DNA of 47,326 nucleotides from Cyclobacteriaceae bacterium (lineage in GTDB: Bacteria > Bacteroidota > Bacteroidia > Cytophagales > Cyclobacteriaceae), in assembly GCA_019638285.1 (NCBI GenBank), contig JAHBUB010000031.1, forward strand, positions 1-47,326, written 5' to 3'. Both the position numbers and the translations under genes were made by a program. The notes under the pieces are model-generated. The model was given only the letters and a program-made list of their open reading frames with translations, was not told the DNA's origin and ran no database searches. This document shows positions 7,346 to 16,444 of this stretch, piece after piece (positions within the stretch are counted from its first letter, which is position 1; each line of letters opens with the position of its first letter).

Positions 7346-9011
7346 AACCTGTCAGGCGATTGTGATAGTAGTATAATACGGTAAGATCATGGGTAATAAT
7401 ATTACCCTTTTTGTTCATCAGCAGCGGCCGCTTCAGATGAAAGGTGCCCACATTGTCAAGCCCGTGTTGAATGACCGGGTCTGCCTTGCCTTTGAAATGA
7501 GTAGCGTAGTTAATTTTGTTTTCCTTTTTAAGCCTGTATATTTCTTTCCTTACGCGCTTGAAAGTTTCTTTAAACGCTGCATACTCTATTTCTAAATCCT
7601 CTTCAGGCAATCTGAGTATACTAAACAGGTCGAGCTTTGGAAATTGCTTCATCCACATTTCAAAAGCCACAAAAGCTACTAAATGACTTGCGAAAGCTCT
7701 GTTTATCCGATGGTATTCTTTTGCTATTTTATTACCCAACATGCGGGTATATTCATCTTCTCGTTGCAAATCCACGCTTACTTTACCATTAGAGATAAAA
7801 TAATCCCTGGTATCAATAATGCGTCCTTGTGCATCCAGACTATTACCCTCATTGTCTACGTAATTGCCAAGTACATCTAAGCCAGGACCGATGGAAACTG
7901 AAATATTTGATCCTTTGGTAAAAAATTTGAATAGAAATTTTAGCAGTTGCATGCTGCCATAATTGTCTTGTTCGGGAAAATATCTATCTCGTCCCTTTAC
8001 ATGAAGATAATCCTCTATGAGATCAGGAGCCTCCAAAACAAAATGATAATTAAGTGTTACGGGAATGACAAAAATCTTCCTTACCTCTTCTCCAGGATTG
8101 GGTTTTTCCAGATAGAGATTTCGTTGGGCCTCCACTGAAGTGCTTAGAAGTCCGAATCGCAATCGGGTTTCTATAGCACCAGAGCGCGACCGGGTACCAC
8201 CTGGAAAGAAAAGACTATGAGCTCCTTTTTGGAGGGCAATGTTGGAATACATTTTCAGCGTTTCCAGATAGGGTAAATTCTTTTTTCTTCGGTCTACTTT
8301 GTATGCCCCCAGGCTATTCATAAAATAGGCAATGATCTTGATGTTGAAAAGATTAAGACCTGCTCCATATAGAAATGCGGGTAATCCTAAGGAGTGAATG
8401 ACCCAACCTATTAACACTGAATCGAGGTTGCTAAAATGGGTAGGTACCATTACCACGGTGCCACGCCTTGCGAGATTGCGAATCATTTTTGCCTTGCCCA
8501 CAATATGAATCTTATCCCTTAGTGTGTATTTACTCCTGAAAATAGCCCCGAATTTTTTAACCCGGGCACCATTCAATAATCTTCGGAATCCAAATTTTAT
8601 TACTGCCCGGGCAACCTTATAGGAACTGGCTTTGAAGCTACCTGCAATCTCATTGGCATAGCGATGAGTAATTTTTCTTAAGATTTCGTCAGGAGCTTCA
8701 TTTTCGCTTTTGCTATTTAATGCAACGAGATCTTTTTTTATTTCAGCCCAAAAAGCATTTTCATCGCGTGGATCAACCCGCCACCTGTTTCGCTTCATGC
8801 GATTTTGTTCGCGGTATACCGTTGCCTCAAGTTCATCGATAAGCTGTTTGCGTGTGGGACGTAACTCCTTAATCCTAGCGATTGATTTTTCAGTCACCTC
8901 CTCTAGAAATTCCTTTCGGTTTTTGCTGAGCTGATAAACAGGCCAGTTAGGTATTCCATCAAGGATCGGCTTATATCCTATATTTTTGTTCTTCTTTTCA
9001 ACAATCTCCAT
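7323..9011 (-). CDS. Glycerol-3-phosphate/lysophospholipid acyltransferase (PlsB-like, PlsC domain)
   Basis: 562 residues. The acyltransferase core is central: HFSNLD (His192-Asp197, the HX4D catalytic motif) and FPGGTRSRSG (269-278, FPEGTRS-type substrate motif). It is flanked by about 170 N-terminal residues and about 200 C-terminal residues with no motif I recognise. This build resembles the PlsB-like enzymes of Bacteroidota rather than the 240-residue PlsC. It is therefore best read as the membrane-associated first acylation of glycerol-3-phosphate, using acyl-ACP or acyl-CoA. ATG at 9011 is preferred to a TTG one codon upstream. The next gene, gpsA, makes its substrate and overlaps its 3' end by 23 nt. 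Acyl-donor preference is unknown. Confidence 0.85.
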   Translation of the reverse strand: MEIVEKKNKNIGYKPILDGIPNWPVYQLSKNRKEFLEEVTEKSIARIKELRPTRKQLIDELEATVYREQNRMKRNRWRVDPRDENAFWAEIKKDLVALNSKSENEAPDEILRKITHRYANEIAGSFKASSYKVARAVIKFGFRRLLNGARVKKFGAIFRSKYTLRDKIHIVGKAKMIRNLARRGTVVMVPTHFSNLDSVLIGWVIHSLGLPAFLYGAGLNLFNIKIIAYFMNSLGAYKVDRRKKNLPYLETLKMYSNIALQKGAHSLFFPGGTRSRSGAIETRLRFGLLSTSVEAQRNLYLEKPNPGEEVRKIFVIPVTLNYHFVLEAPDLIEDYLHVKGRDRYFPEQDNYGSMQLLKFLFKFFTKGSNISVSIGPGLDVLGNYVDNEGNSLDAQGRIIDTRDYFISNGKVSVDLQREDEYTRMLGNKIAKEYHRINRAFASHLVAFVAFEMWMKQFPKLDLFSILRLPEEDLEIEYAAFKETFKRVRKEIYRLKKENKINYATHFKGKADPVIQHGLDNVGTFHLKRPLLMNKKGNIITHDLTVLYYYHNRLTGYDLEKFI

Positions 9012-9034
9012 CAACTATCAGGACAGGTGAACCC

Positions 9035-9042
9035 CAAAGATA
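9035..9042 (-). promoter_or_regulatory. Candidate promoter -7 element for the acyltransferase-gpsA operon
   Basis: TATCTTTG (TAnnTTTG) on the minus strand, 23 nt before the ATG at 9011, with TTTA 20 nt upstream as a one-mismatch -33 element. The region between this and the small ORF ending at 9130 holds no other signal I can support. Confidence 0.5.
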
Positions 9043-9129
9043 AACCAGATTAGGGATTAGACTAAAATGGCGCGTAATTAAAAATTGATAAATGCGCGAA
9101 ATACAAGCCTTTACCATAATAGACCTTCA

Positions 9130-9369
9130 CTAAATGTTCTCCAAAGCCTGCCCAAGGGAATGAGCCATATCTTCAAATCGGGCGATGCTTTGAGCGATGA
9201 ACTCTTCATTAACTATTTTTTTTAATTCATCTTCGGAAGCCAGATCATACTCCTGAATTTTGAATGTTTGTTCAAAGGGGCCGGCCTCCAATTTGATAAG
9301 GTAGCGATTGTTCCAATGAAAAAAGGTGATGTTACAATTTTCATGTACCATATTTCCTATAACTCTCAT
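9130..9369 (-). CDS. Small conserved-looking hypothetical protein
   Basis: 79 residues from the ATG at 9369 (MRVIGNMVHENCNITFF), or up to 99 residues if an ATG at 9429 is used. The shorter form is favoured because the extra residues look like untranslated sequence. The body is a predicted alpha/beta fragment with NRYLIKLEAGPFEQTFKIQE followed by an acidic helix (SEDELKKIVNEEFIAQSIARFEDMAHSL). There is no signal peptide or membrane segment. I recall similar roughly 80-residue proteins of unknown function in Bacteroidota, but cannot name a family. It stands alone upstream of the acyltransferase gene, on the same strand. Confidence 0.6.
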   Translation of the reverse strand: MRVIGNMVHENCNITFFHWNNRYLIKLEAGPFEQTFKIQEYDLASEDELKKIVNEEFIAQSIARFEDMAHSLGQALENI

Positions 9370-9602
9370 AGTGTAAATTTTTGTATCAATTTTAGTGGGG
9401 TATAACTCACAGCAATGCATCACTATCATTTGACGTTTGGATCAAAAGGTTGCGAATGGCATAACAATTAAATAAAATGTTTGGCATCACATAAAAAAAC
9501 ACCTCTATTGTACGTTCTATGAAGGACAAGTTGCGGTATTTTGCGGTTGGGGTGACCTATTCTCCCGCATTATTGTTGTAAATTTAATGCGATTTTGACT
9601 GA

Positions 9603-12482
9603 ATGGGTGTAACGAGCAAAAAATCTCTTTTTTTTATCTTCTCCATGTTGGGTGCCTTGCTTCTGTCGACATCGGTAAAGGCAACACACTTGCGGGCGGG
9701 TGAGATTACAGTTCATCGATTGAGCTGTACAGGGCTTACTTTTAGAATTACGATAACAGCGTATACCAATACTGGCTCTGATATAAAATTTGGAGAAGGT
9801 ATTTTGGATTATGGAGATGGTAGTAAACCCCATACGACCCCTATTGTGGAGAACACCCTCCGGCCTGATCTTGGTCCTCAGATAGCAACCGTTTCTTACT
9901 CCATTGATCACACCTTTGCTGGGCCCGGAAAATATGTGATTAGCTACCTTGAGCCCAACCGAAATGCAGGTATTTTAAATATGATTAATTCGGTGGAGAC
10001 AAGGTTCTACCTGGAAACTGTAATTAATATTGATCCGTTTCTTGGATGCAGCAACACCCCGCTCTTGTTAGTGCCTCCAATAGATAAAGCATGTACAGGT
10101 GCCGCATGGTTTCATAATCCTGGTGCGTATGATCCGGATGGCGATAGTATATCATTTGAATTTGCCATTCCTAAAAAAGAAAAAGGGCAGTTTGTAAACG
10201 GTTACCGTGATCCTAATGCACAGGAGTTTTACAGCCTTACAGGAATCAATTACGGTACAGCTAATGAGACTCAAACGGGACCGCCAACATTTAATATTGA
10301 CAGTCAAACAGGAACGATTACGTGGGATTCACCTGGTGCCCCTGGAGAGTATAACATTGCATTTCTTATTAAAGAATGGAGAAAAATCCGTGGTGCATGG
10401 ATATTGTTGGGATATGTAACCCGCGATATGCAAATTATTGTTGAGGATTGTAACAATCAACGCCCTGAGCTGCAGGTGCCGCCAGACATTTGTGTGGAGG
10501 CGGGTACCGTAATTAATGAAGAGATTTTAGGCTTCGATCCGGATTTAGACAGTGTGAAAATAGAAGCATTCTCGCAATTGTTTGGTATCACACCTTCTCC
10601 GGCCACCTTCACACCCAACCCACCCTCATTTCAGTCAACCTCTGCACCCAATCAGGCCAAGCTTAATTTTCATTGGGAAACCCAGTGTGAGCATATTAAA
10701 GATCAACCCTATCAGGTGGTATTTAAGATTTCTGATAAGAATAATCCAAGCCTGGTTTCATTTCAAACCTGGAATATCACAGTAGTAGCACCAGCACCCA
10801 CCTGGGTAGATGCACAAGTAGACCTGGGTAATCGAGCAACAGACCTTACCTGGAATTCATATGCTTGCACCAATGCCGAAAAAATTCAGATATGGAGAAG
10901 GATAGATCAGTTTGCCTTTACACCCCCGGAATGTGTAACAGGAATGCCGGACTTTCTTGGGTATACCAAAATCGCAGAGGTGGGCTCCACTGTAACTACC
11001 TATCGCGATACCAATGGAGGTAAAGGATTGGCTCCTGGTGCTGCTTACTGTTATCGACTGGTCGCAACTTTTCCTTTCCCGGGCGGAGGAGAAAGCTATG
11101 TGTCAGATGAGATATGTATACCGCCCATTTTGGCAGATGCACCAGTAATCACAAACGTTACTGTCGACAGAACTTCCACTACGGACGGACAAATTACCGT
11201 GAAATGGAGATCTCCTTTTGATGTCGATAAGGTACAATTTCCACCTCCTTACTCATACGAGGTAATGCGTGCACAAGGTTTCTCTAGTGCATTGCAAATA
11301 TTGAAGCCACATCCTGGCCGTTTGAGTGATTCTACTTTTGTGGATACCTCACTGAATACGGAGGAGACGATTTACAACTACCGGGTTATTGCTTTCGATG
11401 CCAATAATACCCGGGTCGACACTTCGGCAACTGCTTCCTCCGTGAGACTGGAAGCGGGTTCCGAATTTGAACAAATATCCCTGGCGTGGGCTGCTGATGT
11501 TCCTTGGAGTATTCAAACACAAGATTACCCCATGCACTTAATTTACCGTGGCCCTGCTGGTGCTACTGAAAGTCAACTGGTATTGATTGATAGTGTGAAT
11601 GTGAATGAAAAGCAATTTAGTTATGTGGATGCAGGCCAGTTCAATGGAGTTCCCCTGGATAATACCCAGGTGTATTGCTACCGGGTGCTTACCAGAGGAG
11701 CATATGGCAATCCGGAAATAGAGGAGCCACTTTTAAATTTCTCTCAAATTATTTGTGCGCAACCCAATGACGATGAACCACCCTGTACTCCTGAGTTGGC
11801 GATCATTGCACGCAACTGTGATGAGTTTTTTGCCAGTAATTCATGCGAACCACAAACTTTCTCCAATACCCTCCAATGGAAAAGACCAGAAGATCCCGCC
11901 TGTCGCGCAGACATTCGCAGCTATAATATTTATATCGCCAATAGGATAGGGGATCCTTTTGAACAATATGTAACCAATGTGAAAGACACTTTCTTTGTGG
12001 ACTCTAACTTACCCTCTTTTGCGCGTTGTTATAAAATTTCTGCGGTGGATCGATCAGGTAACGAAAGTGAATTGAGTGAACAATTTTGTTTTGACAACTG
12101 TCCATACTATGAACTGCCTAATGTCTTCTCACCCAATGGTGATTGCTACAACGCTGATTTTAAGGCGTTCGGGAACGTTACTTTGGACGAAAACTCTTTT
12201 GACCCTTGCGGGCAAAAACGGGATATTCTTGATATAAGAAGTAAGTGTGCTCGGTTTGTTGAAAAAGTTAGCTTTATTGTATTCGATCGATGGGGAAAAG
12301 AGCTTTATACCTATACCTCAGGTGGGAAACGAACCATCTACATTAACTGGGATGGAAAGAATAACTCTGGAGTGGAGGTGCCAGGGGGTGTTTATTTTTA
12401 CTCAGCTAATGTAATATTTGACGTGGTAGACCCCTCGCAAAAAAACAAAAACTACAAAGGATGGGTGCATCTGATACGGTAG
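9603..12482 (+). CDS. Secreted multidomain protein with type IX secretion (type B, gliding-motility-associated) C-terminal domain
   Basis: 959 residues. A signal peptide spans about 1-27 (hydrophobic FFIFSMLGALLLSTSVKA, then THLRAGE). The THLRAGEITV opening and the LDYGDGS segment at about 60 are common in Cytophagales cell-surface proteins. Beta-rich, Cys-containing domains follow. From about 395 to 835 there are fibronectin-III-like repeats (YCYRLVATF, YNYRVIAFD, YCYRVLTRG, CYKISAVDRSGNESE each mark the end of one). The last 90 or so residues, ELPNVFSPNGDC through FDRWGKELY, WDGKNNSGVEVPGGVYFY and a terminal KGWVHLIR, are the type B sorting domain recognised by the T9SS. It should be exported across the outer membrane and act as an adhesin or surface scaffold. 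Its 3' end overlaps the DCC-family gene by 22 nt. Confidence 0.92.
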   Translation: MGVTSKKSLFFIFSMLGALLLSTSVKATHLRAGEITVHRLSCTGLTFRITITAYTNTGSDIKFGEGILDYGDGSKPHTTPIVENTLRPDLGPQIATVSYSIDHTFAGPGKYVISYLEPNRNAGILNMINSVETRFYLETVINIDPFLGCSNTPLLLVPPIDKACTGAAWFHNPGAYDPDGDSISFEFAIPKKEKGQFVNGYRDPNAQEFYSLTGINYGTANETQTGPPTFNIDSQTGTITWDSPGAPGEYNIAFLIKEWRKIRGAWILLGYVTRDMQIIVEDCNNQRPELQVPPDICVEAGTVINEEILGFDPDLDSVKIEAFSQLFGITPSPATFTPNPPSFQSTSAPNQAKLNFHWETQCEHIKDQPYQVVFKISDKNNPSLVSFQTWNITVVAPAPTWVDAQVDLGNRATDLTWNSYACTNAEKIQIWRRIDQFAFTPPECVTGMPDFLGYTKIAEVGSTVTTYRDTNGGKGLAPGAAYCYRLVATFPFPGGGESYVSDEICIPPILADAPVITNVTVDRTSTTDGQITVKWRSPFDVDKVQFPPPYSYEVMRAQGFSSALQILKPHPGRLSDSTFVDTSLNTEETIYNYRVIAFDANNTRVDTSATASSVRLEAGSEFEQISLAWAADVPWSIQTQDYPMHLIYRGPAGATESQLVLIDSVNVNEKQFSYVDAGQFNGVPLDNTQVYCYRVLTRGAYGNPEIEEPLLNFSQIICAQPNDDEPPCTPELAIIARNCDEFFASNSCEPQTFSNTLQWKRPEDPACRADIRSYNIYIANRIGDPFEQYVTNVKDTFFVDSNLPSFARCYKISAVDRSGNESELSEQFCFDNCPYYELPNVFSPNGDCYNADFKAFGNVTLDENSFDPCGQKRDILDIRSKCARFVEKVSFIVFDRWGKELYTYTSGGKRTIYINWDGKNNSGVEVPGGVYFYSANVIFDVVDPSQKNKNYKGWVHLIR

Positions 12483-12877
12483 TGAAGCCTGTCGTATTGT
12501 TTGATGGAGTATGCAATCTTTGTAATGGATCAGTTCAATTCATCATTAAAAGAGACAAAGCCAGTAAACTCCAATTTGCTGCTCTTCAGTCACAATACGG
12601 ACAAGCTCAGTTATCTCGACTTGGACTTGCGCCCTCTTCCCTTCAAAGTATTGTTCTTATAAAGGACAATCGGTTTTATCAACGAAGCAATGCAGTTCTT
12701 GAAATAGCCAGAATGTTGGGAGGGTTTTGGCTTGTATTTTATATTCTAAAGATCGTACCCACTTTTTTTCGCGATTGGATATATAATGGGATTGCCAAAA
12801 AACGATACCGGTGGTTCGGGAAGCAAGAACAATGTATGATTCCAACACCTGAACTCAAAGCGCGTTTCTTAGATTAG
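12461..12877 (+). CDS. DCC-family (DUF393) thiol-disulfide oxidoreductase-like protein
   Basis: 138 residues. The N-terminal LFDGVCNLCNGSVQF carries the family DxxCxxC motif (Asp15, Cys18, Cys21), and the length matches DUF393 proteins. Family members have a thioredoxin-like core, and a redox role is assumed rather than shown for most. A hydrophobic patch (GGFWLVFYILKIVPTFF) suggests membrane association. The ATG at 12461 lies inside the end of the T9SS cargo gene (22-nt overlap), implying coupled translation and possibly a role for disulfide handling in that Cys-rich protein; this last point is inference. Confidence 0.85.
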   Translation: MGASDTVVKPVVLFDGVCNLCNGSVQFIIKRDKASKLQFAALQSQYGQAQLSRLGLAPSSLQSIVLIKDNRFYQRSNAVLEIARMLGGFWLVFYILKIVPTFFRDWIYNGIAKKRYRWFGKQEQCMIPTPELKARFLD

Positions 12878-12952
12878 TCACTGGTTTCTTAATTTTGAAA
12901 TTATTTTTACCTTGACGCTAGTTGCCAATAACCAAAAAGCATAATTGAGAAA

Positions 12953-13822
12953 ATGAAAGCATATATATTTCCAGGTCAGGGAGCACAATTTGTAGGTATG
13001 GGTAAAGATCTATATGAAAACCCGTCTGTCAAGAATATTTTTGATGATGCTAACAAAATTCTTGGTTTCAATATTACCAACATTATGTTCGGAGGTACTG
13101 CCGATGAATTGAAGCAAACGAAAGTGACGCAACCTGCTATTTTCATTCACTCGGTTGCTGTGGTGAAGGCGGCACAAGACTTCAGTCCTGATATGGTAGC
13201 TGGCCACTCCTTGGGTGAATTCTCTGCATTGGTGGCCAATCAAGCGCTTTCTTTTGAAGATGGTCTGAGATTGGTATCAAAACGAGCATTGGCTATGCAA
13301 AAGGCTTGTGAAATCAACCCCTCTACGATGGCGGCCATTCTGGGCCTCGATGATAATATAGTGGAGGAGATATGTGCAGGTATTGATGAGGTGGTAGTAG
13401 CTGCAAACTATAATTGCCCAGGACAGCTAGTGATATCCGGTTCCATGAAAGGAATAGAGATTGCTTGTGAAAAACTGAAAGCAGCTGGAGCGAAGCGCGC
13501 TTTGCCCTTGCAAGTAGGGGGTGCATTTCACTCACCGTTGATGGAACCCGCGCGTGAAGAATTGGCGGAAGCAATTGGCGCCACTACTTTTAGTAAACCG
13601 ATTTGTCCTGTTTATCAAAATGTGAATGCAATGCCATCAATAGATGTTACTACCATCAAAAATAATTTAAATAGTCAGTTGACTGCCCCAGTTCGCTTTA
13701 CCCAATCCATTCAAAATATGGTGAAAGACGGAGCTAAGACATTTATTGAATGCGGACCTGGAAAGGTGTTGCAAGGGCTAGTAAAGAAAATCTCTCCTGA
13801 GGTGGAGGCAAGAAGTCTATAG
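12953..13822 (+). CDS. fabD: Malonyl-CoA:ACP transacylase FabD
   Basis: Transfers malonyl from CoA to acyl carrier protein, supplying the extender unit for type II fatty acid synthesis. 289 residues. It begins with the family FPGQGAQFVGMG. The nucleophile elbow GHSLGE has Ser86, and the partner histidine is His193 in GGAFHSPLMEP. The C-terminal FIECGPGKVLQGLVKK is also standard. It is not clustered with other fab genes here. It lies 75 nt after the DCC gene and is convergent with folK, 9 nt away. Confidence 0.96.
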   Translation: MKAYIFPGQGAQFVGMGKDLYENPSVKNIFDDANKILGFNITNIMFGGTADELKQTKVTQPAIFIHSVAVVKAAQDFSPDMVAGHSLGEFSALVANQALSFEDGLRLVSKRALAMQKACEINPSTMAAILGLDDNIVEEICAGIDEVVVAANYNCPGQLVISGSMKGIEIACEKLKAAGAKRALPLQVGGAFHSPLMEPAREELAEAIGATTFSKPICPVYQNVNAMPSIDVTTIKNNLNSQLTAPVRFTQSIQNMVKDGAKTFIECGPGKVLQGLVKKISPEVEARSL

Positions 13823-13831
13823 GTATTGTGC

Positions 13832-14323
13832 CTATGAGGGCAAATATGGCCAAACTTCTAATTCATCTGGGCATTCAGTGAGCAATTGATTAATCGTTTT
13901 TTTTAAAACAGGATGAACAAATTTTGGCGCAATTTCCTGTAAAGGAAGCAGTGTAAATTTTCGAAACGGAATACCAGTATGAGGAATGGTGATAAACTCA
14001 TCATGGATCACTTCGTCTTCATAAAATAAAATATCCAAATCTATAATACGCTCTCCCCATTTTATCTTCCGCTGTCTTCCCATGATGGACTCAATCTCTT
14101 GTAAATTTTTCAAGAGTGTACGTGGGTTAAGATGTGTTTTAAGCATAATCACCTGATTGAGAAAGTCTGGTTGGTCTTCTTTTCCCCATGCTGCGGTTTC
14201 ATAGATTTTGGAAGCATAAAGTATGGTTCCGGTTTTTTCGCCTAAATGCGCTCTGGCCATTGACAGGTTGATGTCCCGTTTGCCCAGGTTAGTTCCCAAA
14301 AGGATGTAAGTAGTTTTAAGCAC
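13832..14323 (-). CDS. folK: 2-amino-4-hydroxy-6-hydroxymethyldihydropteridine pyrophosphokinase FolK
   Basis: ATP-dependent pyrophosphorylation of 6-hydroxymethyl-7,8-dihydropterin in folate synthesis. 163 residues. Landmarks are ILLGTNLGKRDINL at the N-terminus, YETAAWGKEDQPDFLNQV (the pterin-binding loop region), and RIIDLDILFYEDEVI with the Mg-ATP-binding DLD. The start is a GTG at 14323: there is no in-frame ATG between it and the upstream stop, and LKTTYILLGTNLG is the expected beginning. It is alone on its strand, divergent from sppA and convergent with fabD. Confidence 0.95.
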   Translation of the reverse strand: MLKTTYILLGTNLGKRDINLSMARAHLGEKTGTILYASKIYETAAWGKEDQPDFLNQVIMLKTHLNPRTLLKNLQEIESIMGRQRKIKWGERIIDLDILFYEDEVIHDEFITIPHTGIPFRKFTLLPLQEIAPKFVHPVLKKTINQLLTECPDELEVWPYLPS

Positions 14324-14427
14324 TTTATAGAATGAAGTAAAATAATGTCATTATTCCGATGATCCAATCAGGCTTCTGTGCAAAGATTCTCCTGAGCATA
14401 GATAAGCAGATACTGATTCAGTTTAAC

Positions 14428-14435
14428 TAAGTTTG
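14428..14435 (+). promoter_or_regulatory. Candidate -7 element for sppA
   Basis: TAAGTTTG (TAnnTTTG) 20 nt before the sppA ATG at 14456. No clear -33 TTTG is visible at the right distance. Confidence 0.4.
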
Positions 14436-14455
14436 TAACCCAAAAAAAATATTTT

Positions 14456-16198
14456 ATGGGATTTTTAAAAAGTTTTTTTGCTTCCTGCCTGGGGTCGATT
14501 GTAGCCCTCATTCTAGTTATCCTGTTGGGGGGAATGATTTTCTCCTATGTCATTTCAAGTGAAAATGCAGTATCGGTAAATGACAATACTGTGTTATACC
14601 TGGATTTACAAGCACCAATAGTGGAGCAGGCCGTAGATGATCCATTGGCCCAAATAATTCCTGGAGGGCAACAACCCATAGGATTACTTCAACTAAAAGA
14701 AGCCATCGCTTTTGCGAAAAATGATGCTAAGGTGAAAGGGATATACCTGAATTTAAGCTTTCTGTCTGTCGGAACTGCCAGCATTGCGGAGATAAGACAA
14801 TCGCTTATAGATTTTAAGGGGTCGGGGAAATGGGTGATTGCCAACGCTCCGGCTTACACTGAAGGTTCTTATTACCTGGCCAGTGTTGCAGATAAAGTAT
14901 ATATGAATCCTTCTGGTCAACTGGAATTAAATGGATTGGCAATGGATGTGATGTTTTATAAAGGACTTTTAGATAGGCTTGAAGTAAAGCCACAGGTATT
15001 TAGGGTAGGAGATTTTAAAAGTGCAGTGGAACCATTCATCAGGAAAGACCTGAGTGATGAAAATCGTTTGCAATTGAATTCCTTGATTAATGGAATTTAT
15101 GATGAGATGTTGCAAGAAATATCCCTTGAACGAAACATACCCAAAACAAAACTGAAGGAGTTATCAGATAAAATGACAATTCGCTCAGCGGAGGAAGCGG
15201 TTACTTACGGACTCGTTGATTCTCTTTTTTATGATGATCAGGTGAGAGATGCAATTCGGGATCGGTTGAGCCTTGGTAAGGATGAAGATATTGAATTTAT
15301 ACCCTACAAATCTTATCGAAAGAGTGTGGCTCCATCCACTGCCAGTAATGAAATTGCTGTAATTATTGCAGATGGTGAAATTATGCCAGGCAAAGCGGAA
15401 AGTGGTGTTGTGGGTGCAGCCACCATAGTGAAGGAACTTAGGAGGGCACGTACCAATAACAAGGTTAAAGCCATTGTGCTGCGAGTGAATAGCCCAGGTG
15501 GTGTGTATCAGGCGGGAGATGATATGTGGAGGGAAATTGTATTGACTACAAAAGTGAAGCCGGTAATCGCCTCCATGGCTGACTATGCGGCTTCAGGAGG
15601 ATATTATATGGCAATGGCGTGCGATACCATCGTAGCGCAACCCACCACGATTACCGGATCGATAGGGGTGTTTAGTGTCCTATTCGATCTTAGTAGTTTT
15701 CTAGAAAACAAACTTGGGGTCACTACCGAAGAGGTGAAAACTGGAGAGGTAGGGGGACTCACTGTAACGCGCCCACTTACCGATTTGGAAAAGAGCATTT
15801 GGCAAAAACAGACCGATGAGATTTATGAAATTTTTATTCACAAGGCAGCCGAAGGAAGGAACATGAATGAGGATGAAATTAAGAAAATAGCATCGGGCAG
15901 AGTATGGACGGGTGCCCAGGCAAAGGAGAATGGACTGGTAGATGTCTTGGGTACTTTCAATGATGCGGTTGCACTGGCAGCAACCAAAGCCAATGTAAAG
16001 GATGACTACAGAATACGCTACTATCCGCAACCAAAAAGTTTTTTAGAACAGCTCACCAGCGACTGGGAAGGTGAAATAAAAGCACATGCTTTAAAAGCTG
16101 AAATGGGAGAGACCTATCATTTTTATCAAAAATGGGAAAAAATAAAACGCTATCAAGGTGTGCAGGCACGGTTTCCTTATGAATTAGAGGTAAGGTAG
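14456..16198 (+). CDS. sppA: Signal peptide peptidase SppA, 67K (double-domain) type
   Basis: Inner-membrane serine protease that degrades cleaved signal peptides. 580 residues, the long E. coli-like form with two ClpP/crotonase-like halves. One N-terminal membrane anchor lies at about 11-33 (SIVALILVILLGGMIFSYVI). The Ser-Lys dyad is split between halves: Lys188 in GDFKSAVEPF and Ser380 in ADYAASGGYYMAM. NSPGGVYQAGD (345-355) and TTITGSIGVF are the usual surrounding motifs. It ends 12 nt before a strong bidirectional hairpin terminator. The peptides encoded just downstream on the other strand carry signal sequences, but nothing in the sequence ties them to SppA. Confidence 0.95.
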   Translation: MGFLKSFFASCLGSIVALILVILLGGMIFSYVISSENAVSVNDNTVLYLDLQAPIVEQAVDDPLAQIIPGGQQPIGLLQLKEAIAFAKNDAKVKGIYLNLSFLSVGTASIAEIRQSLIDFKGSGKWVIANAPAYTEGSYYLASVADKVYMNPSGQLELNGLAMDVMFYKGLLDRLEVKPQVFRVGDFKSAVEPFIRKDLSDENRLQLNSLINGIYDEMLQEISLERNIPKTKLKELSDKMTIRSAEEAVTYGLVDSLFYDDQVRDAIRDRLSLGKDEDIEFIPYKSYRKSVAPSTASNEIAVIIADGEIMPGKAESGVVGAATIVKELRRARTNNKVKAIVLRVNSPGGVYQAGDDMWREIVLTTKVKPVIASMADYAASGGYYMAMACDTIVAQPTTITGSIGVFSVLFDLSSFLENKLGVTTEEVKTGEVGGLTVTRPLTDLEKSIWQKQTDEIYEIFIHKAAEGRNMNEDEIKKIASGRVWTGAQAKENGLVDVLGTFNDAVALAATKANVKDDYRIRYYPQPKSFLEQLTSDWEGEIKAHALKAEMGETYHFYQKWEKIKRYQGVQARFPYELEVR

Positions 16199-16210
16199 AT
16201 GGGGATAATA

Positions 16211-16239
16211 AAAAGGCAACCCGTTTAGAGTTGCCTTTT
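16211..16239. terminator. Bidirectional rho-independent terminator between sppA and the small-peptide operon
   Basis: Perfect 10-bp stem AAAAGGCAAC (16211-16220) and GTTGCCTTTT (16230-16239) with a 9-nt loop. T-rich tails are present in both directions, so it can end sppA on the plus strand and the minus-strand peptide operon whose last stop is at 16265. Confidence 0.9.
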
Positions 16240-16264
16240 GCTACGGCATTAATGAAGGATTTGG

Positions 16265-16432
16265 TTAGATGCTACCCGTATTTGATTCACTATATCCTGA
16301 TTTCTCAAATCCCTTGATAACTATAACTTGAGAATTTTCATCCTTGCTCTTTTCTGAATGGGCATCATAAGAGATAAAACCAAAAGCTGTAATTGCAGCT
16401 GCGGATACAAGTATTAAAGTTAATTTTTTCAT
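16265..16432 (-). CDS. Small exported peptide (55 aa), last gene of peptide operon A
   Basis: 55 residues. It has a classical N-terminal export signal (MKKLTLILVSAAAITAFGF, about 1-20) and then a short hydrophilic, Ser/Lys/Glu-rich mature part (DAHSEKSKDENSQ, ending SGYSESNTGSI). It follows the two CTDENIRPQ lipoprotein genes on the same strand, 12 nt after the stop at 16445, and is closed by the terminator at 16211-16239. There is no lipobox cysteine, so the mature peptide would be free in the periplasm or secreted. I do not recognise a family. The equivalent position in the second cassette holds another exported peptide of similar size (19359-19535). Confidence 0.65.
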   Translation of the reverse strand: MKKLTLILVSAAAITAFGFISYDAHSEKSKDENSQVIVIKGFEKSGYSESNTGSI

Positions 16433-16444
16433 AATCAATGTTGT

